Shown: positions 25,890-33,808, numbered from the stretch's first letter. The stretch: 64,000 nucleotides of DNA from Caenispirillum bisanense (GCF_900230255.1 NZ_OCNJ01000004.1:186001-250000), one strand, 5' to 3'. Numbers and translations: made by a program. The notes: a model not told the origin generated them from the letters alone.

Positions 25890-26372
25890 ATGACCATCAC
25901 GGTGCGCGACGAGAAGCGCCTGCTGAGCGACGACGAGTTCGAGACCGTCGCCCGCACGCACTACCCCGCCATCTGCGACCTCGGCCGCAAGGATCTGGTC
26001 GATCACCAGAAGCGCCTGCGCGACCTGCGCGCCAAGGCCCGCGACCGCTCGCGCGAGCAGCGCCGCGAGGTGCGCGGCAAGGCCGCCCCGCGCGGCGCCC
26101 GCCCGGCCACCGACAACACCGGCACCGCCCGCAAGGAGCAGGTCTTCGTCGGCGCGCTGAAGCGGGTCAACCGCGAGATCAGCCGCTTCGCGAAGGCCGA
26201 GGGCCACGAGAGCCAGCGCGACATCATGCTGCGCGCCCTCGAGCAGAAGCGCGCCGCCCGCAAGCAGACCCACCCCCGCGCCGGCGCCACCGCCCACCAC
26301 GGCATGACCGCCAAGCCCGACGGCGGCAAGCACCCCAAGGTCGACCCCGACTACCCCACCAGCGGCGGCTGA
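25890..26372 (+). CDS. Hypothetical basic protein
   Basis: A 160-residue, highly charged soluble protein, rich in Arg, Lys, Asp and Glu. The N-terminal half has a helical, probably coiled-coil-like stretch (RKDLVDHQKRLRDLRAKARD), and the middle repeats Arg/Lys-rich runs that could bind nucleic acid. The C-terminus is rich in His, Lys and Pro. I do not recognise a named family, though similar proteins occur as hypotheticals in other alphaproteobacteria. A strong AGGAGG ribosome site fixes the ATG at 25890. It follows the KdpE-like gene by 67 bases and is probably the last gene of that operon. Confidence 0.7.
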   Translation: MTITVRDEKRLLSDDEFETVARTHYPAICDLGRKDLVDHQKRLRDLRAKARDRSREQRREVRGKAAPRGARPATDNTGTARKEQVFVGALKRVNREISRFAKAEGHESQRDIMLRALEQKRAARKQTHPRAGATAHHGMTAKPDGGKHPKVDPDYPTSGG

Positions 26373-26463
26373 GGCGGCCGGCGGGAGGGGGGCTTCGCGC
26401 TTCGCCCTTTGCCCTGCGCTCTTCCCCCTCCGCCGGCCCTTCGCCCCCTTCGCCCTCCTCCGT

Positions 26464-26583
26464 TGTCATGCCCGGACTTGATCCGGGCATCCACGCCCCC
26501 ACCGGCGGATGCCGTGGAGGACGGCGCTACGACGGCCGCCGCCGTGCACGCCGTGGATGGCCGGGTCGAGCCCGGCCATGACA
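26464..26583. repeat. Paired palindromic (REP/BIME-like) element
   Basis: Two 32-bp units in inverted orientation (26464-26495 and 26552-26583) each hold a 9-bp-arm hairpin: ATGCCCGGA-N5-TCCGGGCAT (26468-26490) and ATGGCCGGG-N5-CCCGGCCAT (26557-26579). The units match at 27 of 32 positions after inversion, and the stem differences compensate each other. Elements with a core like TGTCATGCCCGG...CATCCA are known to be dispersed in many alphaproteobacterial genomes. It sits between convergent genes. Confidence 0.8.
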
Positions 26584-26634
26584 TTTTCCTCTTTTACGTC
26601 AGGCGATTATGCCGTCCCCCGGCACCCGCCGCCC

Positions 26635-27207
26635 CTACTCCGATCCCATGCGCTCCTCCGCCTGCTCCGCCGTCAGCGGGGCGATCAGGCGGTCGCCGTC
26701 GACGTCCAGGTCGGCCAGCGGCAGGCGCATCTGGCCGCCGTCGAACACCAGGAAGCCGTCGCCGTCCACCACGGCCATGTCGGCGCCACCGTCGGGATCG
26801 GCCAGCACTTCGCTCAGTTCGCCCAACTGCTCGCCGTCCGACGAGTAGACGTCGCGGCCGATCAGGTCCACCAGCCGGTCCTCGTCGCCCAGGCGCGGCG
26901 AGGCCTCGACGATCGTGTCCTTGCGCTGTTCGGTGGCGGCGTTGACCTCCTGCGGCTGGTCGGTGCGCTGCAGCTCGGTCACGCCGCCGGCGGTGGCTTC
27001 GTCGGGCGGGGCGGCGGGGGCCACAGAGCCCTTCACCGAGGGGTCCTGGACGGTGGCGGCCGCTTCGTTCTTGTCGGTTTGCTCGCGCTGTTCGGGTGCG
27101 GTCTCGCCGGTCCAGCTCTCGTCGGGCTGCGATTCGGCGGCGGCGGGAAGGGCCAGCACCAGCGCTGCGACGAGCGCGGACGCGGCGGCGACGGGACGCT
27201 TGGGCAT
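26635..27207 (-). CDS. Exported PRC-barrel domain protein
   Basis: A 190-residue protein with a signal peptide (AAASALVAALVLALPAAAES), a low-complexity linker rich in Glu, Gln, Thr and Ala (about residues 25-105), then a PRC-barrel-like domain (about 110-185) with RLVDLIGRDVYSSDGEQLGE and the usual Asp/Gly-rich turns. PRC-barrel proteins bind diverse partners; periplasmic members are common in alphaproteobacteria and lack assigned functions. The ATG at 27207 is chosen because it starts the signal peptide; a start at 27243 would add 12 residues. Confidence 0.78.
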   Translation of the reverse strand: MPKRPVAAASALVAALVLALPAAAESQPDESWTGETAPEQREQTDKNEAAATVQDPSVKGSVAPAAPPDEATAGGVTELQRTDQPQEVNAATEQRKDTIVEASPRLGDEDRLVDLIGRDVYSSDGEQLGELSEVLADPDGGADMAVVDGDGFLVFDGGQMRLPLADLDVDGDRLIAPLTAEQAEERMGSE

Positions 27208-27247
27208 GACGGCCTCCTGCGGTTGACGGGTCTGCACCATCAACGCC

Positions 27248-28111
27248 TCAGCCGAGCAGGCGGGCGCGTTCCTGGTCGAACAGGGCCGTCAGCCACTCGG
27301 CGACGGCCCGGACGCGGGCCTGCCGGCGCAAGGCTTCGTGGATGACCAGCCAGCACTCGCGGCGGCCCGGCGGGTCGTCGGACAGCCGCACGAGGCGCGG
27401 GTCGGCATCGCCCATCCAGCACGGCAGCACGCCGATGCCGTGCCCCGCCGCCACCGCTTCCAGCAGCGCCACCACATGCGGCGTGCGCAGGATGACCGGC
27501 GCGCCGCCGCGCGCCCGCTCCGCCCAGCGCGCTTCCGGCAGGTGGGCGAGCGCATCGTCGTAGCCGACCCACGACCGCTCCGTCAGCCCGACGCGACCGT
27601 CCGCGGCGGCGCCGTAGGGCGCCCAGCCCAGGTCCGCCACCTTGCGCGCCACCACGCCCGAATCCTGCGGCCGGTTGAGGCGCAGCGCCATGTCGGCCTC
27701 GCGCCGGGTGAGGTTCAGCGTGCCGGCGCCGGGCACGATTTCCAGCGCGATGCGCGGCCAGCGGGCCCAGAAGGCGCCGAGCCGCGGCACCAGGAAGTGG
27801 GTGACGATGCCGTCCGTCGCCGTCAGCCGCACCGAGCCCGCCGCGGCCGCATCGCCGCCCTCGGCCACCAGCCGGGCGATGGCATCGGCCTCCGCCGCCA
27901 TGGCCGCGCCGCGCGCCGCCACCGCCTCGCCCAGCGGCGTCGGCACGTGGCGGCCGTCGGCGCGGGTGAAGAGCGTCGCGCCGAGCGCCGCCTCCAGCGC
28001 CGCCAGCCGCCGCGCCGCCGTGGTCTGGTTGACGCCAAGCACGCGCGCCGCCGCCGACAGGGTGCCGCCTTGCGCGACGGCGACCACGACCCGCACATCA
28101 TCCCAATCCAC
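27248..28111 (-). CDS. LysR family transcriptional regulator
   Basis: A 287-residue LysR regulator. The DNA-binding domain reads WDDVRVVVAVAQGGTLSAAA then VNQTTAARRLAALEAALGA. The effector domain is of normal length with AGTLNLTRREADMALRL in the expected place. A GTG at 28111 gives the canonical VDWDDVR start; an ATG at 28186 would add a 25-residue tail that overlaps the likely promoter. It is divergent from the isochorismatase-like hydrolase, its probable target, across about 120 bases that contain a T-N11-A type site. Confidence 0.9.
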   Translation of the reverse strand: MDWDDVRVVVAVAQGGTLSAAARVLGVNQTTAARRLAALEAALGATLFTRADGRHVPTPLGEAVAARGAAMAAEADAIARLVAEGGDAAAAGSVRLTATDGIVTHFLVPRLGAFWARWPRIALEIVPGAGTLNLTRREADMALRLNRPQDSGVVARKVADLGWAPYGAAADGRVGLTERSWVGYDDALAHLPEARWAERARGGAPVILRTPHVVALLEAVAAGHGIGVLPCWMGDADPRLVRLSDDPPGRRECWLVIHEALRRQARVRAVAEWLTALFDQERARLLG

Positions 28112-28168
28112 CGCCGCGCCTCTCTCTGCGGAAATGCAGATCCGAACGGCGAAGTCTCGGATGGAGGC

Positions 28169-28181
28169 TGCAACAGTGCAA
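28169..28181. promoter_or_regulatory. Candidate LysR binding site (TGCA-N4-TGCA with T-N11-A)
   Basis: TGCAACAGTGCAA contains a symmetric TGCA-ACAG-TGCA core and T-N11-A spacing. It lies between the divergent LysR and hydrolase genes, where such regulators usually bind. A second small hairpin, GTGTC-N6-GACAC, follows near 28191. Function inferred. Confidence 0.35.
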
Positions 28182-28229
28182 GCCATAAGGTGTCACCGAA
28201 GACACTCACCCCCAGCGGAGACCGCGTCC

Positions 28230-28841
28230 ATGACCTCCCCCGCCCCCACCACCCTGCTCGCCATGGCGCGCGCCAACCTGGCGCCGTCGCGCCTGGCGGA
28301 GGCCGTGCTGCTGCTGATCGATTGCCAGAACGAGTACCTGGAAGGGCCGCTCGCCCTGCCCGGCGTGCGCCCCGCCGTCGCCGAGGCCGCCGCCCTGCTG
28401 GAGCGGGCGCGGGCGGCGGGCACGCCGGTGGTGCACGTGGTCCACCAGGGCGCGCCGGGCAGCCTGTTCGACCTGGACGCGCCGCGCGGCGCGATCATCG
28501 ACGCCGTGGCGCCGCACCCCGGCGAACACGTGGTGCGCAAGCGCCTGCCCAACGCCTTCGCCGGCACGGACCTGGACGCCGTGCTGAAGGCCACCGGCCG
28601 GCAGGAGGTCATCGTCGTCGGCTTCATGACGCATATGTGCGTCAGCGCCACCGCCCGCGCCGCCCTGGATCACGGCTGGCGCGCGACGGTGGTCGCCGCC
28701 GCCTGCGCCACCCGGCCGCTGCCCGACGCCGTCGGCGGCGGCACGGCGGTGGAGGCCGAGACGCTGCACCGGGTGGAGCTGGCGGCGCTCGCCGACCGCT
28801 TCGCCATCGTGGTGCCCAACCAGGAAATGGTGCCGGCCTGA
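28230..28841 (+). CDS. Isochorismatase-family cysteine hydrolase
   Basis: A 203-residue hydrolase of the isochorismatase/nicotinamidase superfamily. The catalytic triad is visible as Asp31 (LLLIDCQNEYL), Lys104 (VVRKRLPNAF) and Cys137 (VGFMTHMCVSAT), followed by the usual cis-peptide region. Members hydrolyse amides or vinyl ethers; the substrate here is unknown. The start at 28230 is placed by the conserved spacing to Asp31. It is divergent from, and probably regulated by, the neighbouring LysR gene. Confidence 0.9.
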   Translation: MTSPAPTTLLAMARANLAPSRLAEAVLLLIDCQNEYLEGPLALPGVRPAVAEAAALLERARAAGTPVVHVVHQGAPGSLFDLDAPRGAIIDAVAPHPGEHVVRKRLPNAFAGTDLDAVLKATGRQEVIVVGFMTHMCVSATARAALDHGWRATVVAAACATRPLPDAVGGGTAVEAETLHRVELAALADRFAIVVPNQEMVPA

Positions 28842-28870
28842 GGCTCACCCCTTGAACGGGCGGCGGTCGG

Positions 28871-28889
28871 CATGCATGTTGTCTGCATG
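28871..28889. promoter_or_regulatory. Palindrome across the MarR gene start
   Basis: CATGCA, seven bases, TGCATG: a perfect six-base-arm inverted repeat that spans both possible ATG codons of the MarR-type gene. MarR regulators bind palindromes of about this size near their own promoters, so it may be an autoregulatory operator. Confidence 0.35.
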
Positions 28890-29393
28890 ACCAAGAAAGC
28901 CACCGCCAACAAGCTCGGCGCCCTGGGGCTCGCCCTGGTGGACGCCATGGCCGAGGGCTGCGGCGACCTGTCGCCCTCGGCCACCGCCGCCCTGCTGACG
29001 CTGCGCCATCACGCCAGCCTCGGCACCACCGAACTCGCCGGCGTCGTCGGCCTGTCGCAGCCGGCCTGCACGCGCATGGTCGACAAGCTGGTGGCCGACG
29101 GGCTGGTGAGCCGCCTGCCGGCCAGCGGGCGCATCGTCCCCATCGCCCTCACCGACGAGGGCCGGCGCCTCGGCGAACTGATCCAGGCGCGGCGCCTCGG
29201 CGTGCTGCGCGACATGGTGGAGGTGCTCGACAAGAAGGACCGCAAGGACTTCGACCGGCTGCTCGACAAGCTGCTGGCGGCGGCCGTGCGCGATCCCGGC
29301 CATGCGCGCCGCATCTGCCGCCTGTGCGACCGCCGCGCCTGCGGCGAGGGCGCCTGCCCCTCGCCCATGCCGGAACCGCCGCCCGCCGAGTAG
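28872..29393 (+). CDS. MarR family regulator with a C-terminal cysteine cluster
   Basis: A 173-residue MarR-type regulator. The winged helix-turn-helix is seen in LSPSATAALLTLRHHASLGT, VVGLSQPACTRMVDKLVADG and ALTDEGRRLGE. Unusually, the C-terminus carries four cysteines in RRICRLCDRRACGEGAC, a C-x2-C-x5-C-x4-C pattern that could bind a metal or sense redox state. Either ATG 28872 or 28887 could be the start; neither has a strong ribosome site. It follows the isochorismatase gene by 30 bases and may be co-transcribed with it. Confidence 0.87.
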   Translation: MHVVCMTKKATANKLGALGLALVDAMAEGCGDLSPSATAALLTLRHHASLGTTELAGVVGLSQPACTRMVDKLVADGLVSRLPASGRIVPIALTDEGRRLGELIQARRLGVLRDMVEVLDKKDRKDFDRLLDKLLAAAVRDPGHARRICRLCDRRACGEGACPSPMPEPPPAE

Positions 29394-29408
29394 CCCCCGC
29401 GCCCGGCG

Positions 29409-30473
29409 CTACTCCGCCGCCACCCCGTCGCGGGCGGGGACGAGTTCGGGAAAGAACTGGTCGGTGTCGAAGGGCGCCAGGTTGGCCAGGAACTGGTCGA
29501 CGCTGGCGTCCCAGTTGTTGCGCAGGGCGAAGGCGCGGCAGCGGTCGCGCGGGATCTCCAGCGCCGCGAGCGCCGCCTTGCGCAGGTCGGTGTCGAGCAC
29601 GCCCACCGGCTCGCCCTGCAGCACGTCCTTGGGGCCGGCGACCGGGAAGGCCGCGACGGGCGTGCCGCAGGACAGCGCCTCCAGCACCACCAGACCGAAG
29701 GTGTCGGTCAGCGACGGGAAGACGAAGACGTCGGCGGCGGCGAAGTGGCGCGCCAGTTCCTCGCCGAACTTCGGCCCGGTGAAGGTGACGGCGGGGTAGC
29801 GGCGGCGCAGGTCGTCCAGCATGGGGCCGCCACCCACCACCACCTTGCGGCCCGGCAGGTCGAGGTCGAGGAAGGCGGCGATGTTCTTTTCCACCGCCAC
29901 GCGGCCGACGTAGAGGAACACCGGCCGGCCGTCGTCGTCGCGGAACAGGCCGCGCGCCGCCTCGTCGGGCTTGAACAGGTCGGTGTCGACGCCGCGCCCC
30001 CAGCGGCCGAGGTTGGTGAGGCCCCAGCGGCGCAGTTCCTCCTCGATGCCGTCGGTCGCCACCATGACGCAGCGCGACGGCCCGTGGAACCAGCGCACCG
30101 CCTTGTAGCCGACGGACAGCGGCAGGCGGGTGCGGGCCTGGATGTATTCCGGGAACTTGGTGTGGAAGGCGGTGGTGAAGGGAATGCCGCGCTTGATGCA
30201 GTAGGCGCGCGCCGCCAGACCCAGCGGCCCTTCCGTCGCGATGTGGATGACGCAGGGCCGGCACTTCTCGATCATCCGGCCGACCTTGTTGCCCGGCAGC
30301 AGGGCCAGCGGGATTTCCGGATAGGTCGGGCAGGGGATGGTGCGGAAGTCGGTCGGCGTGATGGCGACGACCTGGTGGCCGCGCTCCGTCAGCTTTTCCC
30401 GCAGGGTCAGGAGCGTGCGGACGACACCATTGACCTGAGGCGTCCAAGCATCGGAAACGAGGAGGATGCGCAT
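29409..30473 (-). CDS. GT4-family glycosyltransferase (MgtA/alpha-mannosyltransferase-like)
   Basis: A 354-residue GT-B glycosyltransferase. The N-terminus MRILLVSDAWTPQVNGVVRT is typical of the group that transfers mannose or glucose to lipids. The C-terminal donor domain shows FLYVGRVAVEKNIAAFL, KVVVGGGPML and PSLTDTFGLVVLEALSCGTP, where the E-x7-E motif has Asp in place of the first Glu. Its ATG lies inside the C-terminal coding part of the LpxH-like gene (67 bases of overlap in another frame), so the two are co-transcribed. Its likely product is a glycolipid or an envelope glycan; the acceptor is not known. Confidence 0.88.
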   Translation of the reverse strand: MRILLVSDAWTPQVNGVVRTLLTLREKLTERGHQVVAITPTDFRTIPCPTYPEIPLALLPGNKVGRMIEKCRPCVIHIATEGPLGLAARAYCIKRGIPFTTAFHTKFPEYIQARTRLPLSVGYKAVRWFHGPSRCVMVATDGIEEELRRWGLTNLGRWGRGVDTDLFKPDEAARGLFRDDDGRPVFLYVGRVAVEKNIAAFLDLDLPGRKVVVGGGPMLDDLRRRYPAVTFTGPKFGEELARHFAAADVFVFPSLTDTFGLVVLEALSCGTPVAAFPVAGPKDVLQGEPVGVLDTDLRKAALAALEIPRDRCRAFALRNNWDASVDQFLANLAPFDTDQFFPELVPARDGVAAE

Positions 30474-31336
30474 GCCTGTGTGTTCTCCACGGGGGCCGGC
30501 TCCGGGCGCGTCGCCTCGGGCACGGTGACGGGACCGGACGGCTGCGTGCGGGCGTGCTCGTAGGCACCCAGCGGGTCGAAGGTGCGCAGGATCGTCCAGT
30601 CGAGAATTTCCATGCGGCCGTCGAAGTGCTCGACCAGCGCCGTGCAGCTTTCGACCCAGTCGCCGTCGTTGCAGTAGAGGATGCCGTCGACGTCGCGGAT
30701 CTCGGCGTGATGGATGTGGCCGCAGACGATGCCGTCGACGCCGCGCTGGCGCGCCACTTCGGCCATGGCGTTCTCGAAGTCGGCGATGAACGACACGGCG
30801 TTCTTCACCTTGTGCTTCAGGTACTTGGAGAGCGACCAGTAGGGCAGGCCCAGGCGCTTGCGCGCCACGTTGAACCAGTGGTTCAGGGCGAGCGCGGTGG
30901 TATAGGCCCAGTCCCCCAGGTGCGCGAGCCACTTGGCGTACTGGATGACGCCGTCGAACTGGTCGCCGTGCATGACCAGGTAGGTGCGGCCGTCGGCGGC
31001 GACGTGGGTCGCCTCGAACATCACTTTCACCGCGCCGAATTCGTGGTCGGTGTAGCTGCGGGCGAACTCGTCGTGGTTACCCGGAATGAACACCACGTTG
31101 ACGCCCTTGCGCGCCTTGCGCAGCAGCTTCTGCAACACGTCATTGTGGCTCTGCGGCCAGTACCAGTGCTTGCGCAGGCGCCAGCCGTCGACGATGTCGC
31201 CGACCAGATAGAGGTTGTCGCTCTCCACCACCCGCAGGAAGTCGAGCAGGAAGTCCGCCTTGCAGCCGCGCGTCCCCAGGTGGACGTCGGAAATGAAGAC
31301 GGATCTGTACCGGCGCTGCGTGCTCACCGCGTTCAT
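30407..31336 (-). CDS. LpxH-like metallophosphoesterase (UDP-2,3-diacylglucosamine diphosphatase family)
   Basis: A 309-residue calcineurin-like phosphoesterase with all metal motifs: SDVHLGTRG, GDIVDGW, GNHDEF, VMHGDQFD and GHIHHAE. Members with this longer C-terminal part are usually annotated as UDP-2,3-diacylglucosamine diphosphatases, the lipid A step catalysed by LpxH in other bacteria, although alphaproteobacteria often use LpxI, so the true substrate may differ. The last 45 residues (TQPSGPVTVPEATRPEPAPV onward) are Pro/Ser-rich and overlap the next gene. The start at 31336 is chosen over an ATG at 31405 because the conserved core begins near residue 12. Confidence 0.82.
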   Translation of the reverse strand: MNAVSTQRRYRSVFISDVHLGTRGCKADFLLDFLRVVESDNLYLVGDIVDGWRLRKHWYWPQSHNDVLQKLLRKARKGVNVVFIPGNHDEFARSYTDHEFGAVKVMFEATHVAADGRTYLVMHGDQFDGVIQYAKWLAHLGDWAYTTALALNHWFNVARKRLGLPYWSLSKYLKHKVKNAVSFIADFENAMAEVARQRGVDGIVCGHIHHAEIRDVDGILYCNDGDWVESCTALVEHFDGRMEILDWTILRTFDPLGAYEHARTQPSGPVTVPEATRPEPAPVENTQACASSSFPMLGRLRSMVSSARS

Positions 31337-31370
31337 CTTCCGCTGTCTGCACAAAAGGCCGCGAGGGCGG

Positions 31371-31398
31371 TTGATCTCGGCGCAAGGTGTAGTATAAG
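31371..31398 (+). promoter_or_regulatory. Candidate sigma-70 promoter for the lipid kinase gene
   Basis: TTGATC (31371-31376), a 16-base spacer, and TATAAG (31393-31398) lie in the relatively AT-rich divergent region upstream of the plus-strand kinase gene. The long leader (about 160 bases) to the start codon is notable. Prediction only. Confidence 0.45.
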
Positions 31399-31564
31399 AG
31401 CGCACAGCAGAGAACGAAATTCAGATACTGAAAAGAACAATTAATCACGCTGCAATACGGAAGACTTCTTTAGGACATATATCTGTAACGGATGATTTCC
31501 GGCTGTGCGTTTCCTCGGCGACAGGCCACTAGGCCGCTGCCGCATACCTCTTTCCTGGAGAAGC

Positions 31565-32515
31565 ATGGTGTTCGACTCTCCGCGTGCCGATCGCACGGCC
31601 GCCGCCGATCCCGCCGCCGACCGGACGACCGCCCGCCGGCTGACGGTGATCTTCAACCCGACCGCCGGCGGCAACCGGCGCCGGCGCCTGCACGCCACGC
31701 TGAAGCACCTGGCGGAGGCCGGCTGCGTCGTCACCCTGCGCGAGACGGGCAAGGCGGGCGATGCCGAGGTCTTCGCCGCCGACGCCGTCCCCGAGGACTG
31801 CGACGTGCTGGTGGTGGCGGGCGGCGACGGCACCATCAACGAGGCCATCAACGGCCTGGTGGCGGCCGGATCGCGGGTCCCGCTCGGCATCATCCCGCTC
31901 GGCACCGCCAACGTGCTGGCGCACGAGATCGGCCTTCCCCTGGCGCCGCGCACCGTGGCGCGGGCACTCGCCGAAGGCCCGGTGCGGCGCATCCACCTGG
32001 GCCGCGCCGGCGACCGGCGCTTCACCCTCATGGCCGGCGCCGGCTTCGACGCCGTGGTGGTGGAGCATGTGTCGCTGCCGCTCAAGCGGCTGCTCGGCAA
32101 GGGCGCCTACGTGTGGGAGATGCTGCGCCAGTCGCGCCGCTACCGCTTCCCGACGCTCACCGTCACCGACCACGCCACCGGCGCCACCCACGAGGCGGCG
32201 ACGGCGGTCGCGCTCAACGGCCGCCGCTACGGCGGCCCCTTCGTCGTCGTCCGCGAGGGCGGCCTCACCGAACCCTGCCTCGACATGGTCCTGCTGAAGA
32301 GAAAAGGCATGTGGAACGTCATCCGCTATTCCGTCGGCCTCGCCACCGGACGCCTCGCCGATTTCGCCGACGTGGAGGTCCTGCGCTCCACCGCCTTCAC
32401 CATCGACGGCGGCCGGGCGCACGAGCCGGTGCAGGGCGACGGCGACATCATCGCCCGCCTGCCGACGCGCATGTCCGTGGCGGATGAAACGGTGGGGCTG
32501 GTCTTCCCGGCCTGA
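31565..32515 (+). CDS. Diacylglycerol kinase family lipid kinase
   Basis: A 316-residue DAGK catalytic-domain protein of the DgkB/YegS type. The nucleotide site is seen as VIFNPTAGGNRRRRL, VVAGGDGTINEAINGL (the G-G-D-G-T motif) and PLGTANVLAHEIG. Such enzymes phosphorylate diacylglycerol or related lipids at the membrane. The ATG at 31565 is preceded by CTGGAGAAGC as ribosome site, better than the start at 31505. It is divergent from the LpxH-like and glycosyltransferase genes, so three lipid-related genes share one intergenic region. Confidence 0.9.
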   Translation: MVFDSPRADRTAAADPAADRTTARRLTVIFNPTAGGNRRRRLHATLKHLAEAGCVVTLRETGKAGDAEVFAADAVPEDCDVLVVAGGDGTINEAINGLVAAGSRVPLGIIPLGTANVLAHEIGLPLAPRTVARALAEGPVRRIHLGRAGDRRFTLMAGAGFDAVVVEHVSLPLKRLLGKGAYVWEMLRQSRRYRFPTLTVTDHATGATHEAATAVALNGRRYGGPFVVVREGGLTEPCLDMVLLKRKGMWNVIRYSVGLATGRLADFADVEVLRSTAFTIDGGRAHEPVQGDGDIIARLPTRMSVADETVGLVFPA

Positions 32516-32683
32516 GGGACGCCGCGCCGAGGGTGCGCCGGCGGCCGCGAAAGGCGCGCCGCTCCCACGCCGACCGCCGCCTGCGACAGCTGCCCGACGT
32601 GGTCGGCGGCGGGGGCTCGCGCCGGCCGATTCGGATGAGGCTCACGCTGTCGAGCGGCGTCGGCTGAAGCCCCTGAAACGGAA

Positions 32684-32711
32684 AAAGGCCCGGCGCGAGC
32701 GCCGGGCCTTT
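32684..32711 (-). terminator. Rho-independent terminator of the first porin gene
   Basis: An 11-bp stem AAAGGCCCGGC / GCCGGGCCTTT with a GCGAGC loop; on the minus strand it is followed by a run of five T. It lies 27 bases past the porin stop codon. Confidence 0.88.
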
Positions 32712-32737
32712 CCCGTTCAGGCGGATGCGTCTGTCGA

Positions 32738-33808
32738 TTAGAACGACAGCTGCAGGCCGACGATACCGCCGGTGCCGTCCGCGTCCACGTCGTTGCCGGC
32801 AGCGAAGTCCAGCTCGCCGGTGGCGTGGAACAGGGCGGCCGCCAGGGTGACGCCCGGGCCCATGTCGTAGGTGCCGTGCAGCGACCACTGACGGTACTCG
32901 GCGTCGTTGTCGACGGTGGCGCTCAGCTCGACGTCGGACTGCAGGTAGACCAGCGACACGCCGAACGGACCGGTCTTGTAGCCGATGCCGGCGTTCCAGG
33001 CGTTGGCGTCGAGGTCCTTCAGGCCGCCGCGGTCGTACAGGCCGAGGTAGCTACCGCCCACTTCGAAGCCGGCGTAGCTGACGATCAGGCCGGCGCGCCA
33101 CGCGGTCTGGTCGTCCAGGTTGGCGACGTCGGCCGAGTTGGTGTGGATGTAGGCCACGTCGGCGCCGATGCCGACGCCGCTGAACTCGCCGTTGTAGGCG
33201 ATGGCGGCTTCGATCTGGTCGTGCGAAGCGGTTTCCTGGTTCGCCTGCAGCGCGCCGCCCGGGGTCGGGGTCCAGGTCAGACCGACCGAGAAGCCGGCCA
33301 GCGACGGGGAGATGTAGGACACGCTGGCATCGTCGGACGACACGGTGGTGTCGACGATGTTGCTGTAGGCGGCGCCGAGCACGTTGCCCGGGTTGAAGAA
33401 GGCGGCGACGTCGTCGTCGGCCAGGCCGTACTGCGGGGCCTCGTGCGCCAGCTGGGCGTGCACGCCTTCCTTCTGACCGGCCTGGATCTGACCGAACGCG
33501 CCTTCGATGTAGGCGAACTGCTCGTCAGCGTTCGGGGTGCCGGTGTTGGTCTGGGCTTCCAGCTGGATCATGGCGCCGACGGTCAGGCCGTTGTCCAGCG
33601 TGGTGGCGCCGGAGAAGTAGACCTCGGTGTCGGTGTTGATGCCGGTCACGGTCGGATCGAACGCGGCGGTGTCGTCCTGGGACACGACGCCGAAGTACTG
33701 TTCCATCTTACCGCCGAGGCCGAGCTTGATCTTCTCCGCGGCAGAGGCGGGGGAGACGACGGCGGCGGCGAGGACCAGCGCGGAGGAGGCGAGGAGAAGC
33801 TGCTTCAT
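32738..33808 (-). CDS. Outer-membrane porin (paralogue 1)
   Basis: A 356-residue beta-barrel porin. It has a signal peptide (QLLLASSALVLAAAVVSPAS, cut after ASA) and mature start AEKIKLGLGGKMEQYFGVVS. It ends in aromatic Phe (GIVGLQLSF), the recognition signal for barrel insertion. Loops hold acidic residues; EGAFGQIQAGQKEG is the conserved porin turn. The protein is closely similar in layout to the next porin gene: the segments YGLADDDVAAFF and GIGYKTGPFGVSLVYLQS recur, so the two arose by tandem duplication. The channel specificity is unknown. Confidence 0.92.
   Translation of the reverse strand: MKQLLLASSALVLAAAVVSPASAAEKIKLGLGGKMEQYFGVVSQDDTAAFDPTVTGINTDTEVYFSGATTLDNGLTVGAMIQLEAQTNTGTPNADEQFAYIEGAFGQIQAGQKEGVHAQLAHEAPQYGLADDDVAAFFNPGNVLGAAYSNIVDTTVSSDDASVSYISPSLAGFSVGLTWTPTPGGALQANQETASHDQIEAAIAYNGEFSGVGIGADVAYIHTNSADVANLDDQTAWRAGLIVSYAGFEVGGSYLGLYDRGGLKDLDANAWNAGIGYKTGPFGVSLVYLQSDVELSATVDNDAEYRQWSLHGTYDMGPGVTLAAALFHATGELDFAAGNDVDADGTGGIVGLQLSF

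Noticed and set aside
21836-25957. A 1373-codon open frame on the minus strand opposite the EEP and KdpD-like genes
   Set aside because: The same antisense artefact: long runs of Val, Gly, His and Gln, no domain features, and the sense strand has intact motifs.
26398-26462. A pyrimidine-rich stretch (many CCCTT and CGCC steps)
   Set aside because: It is simple low-complexity sequence next to the palindromic pair, with no unit repeat regular enough to be called an array.
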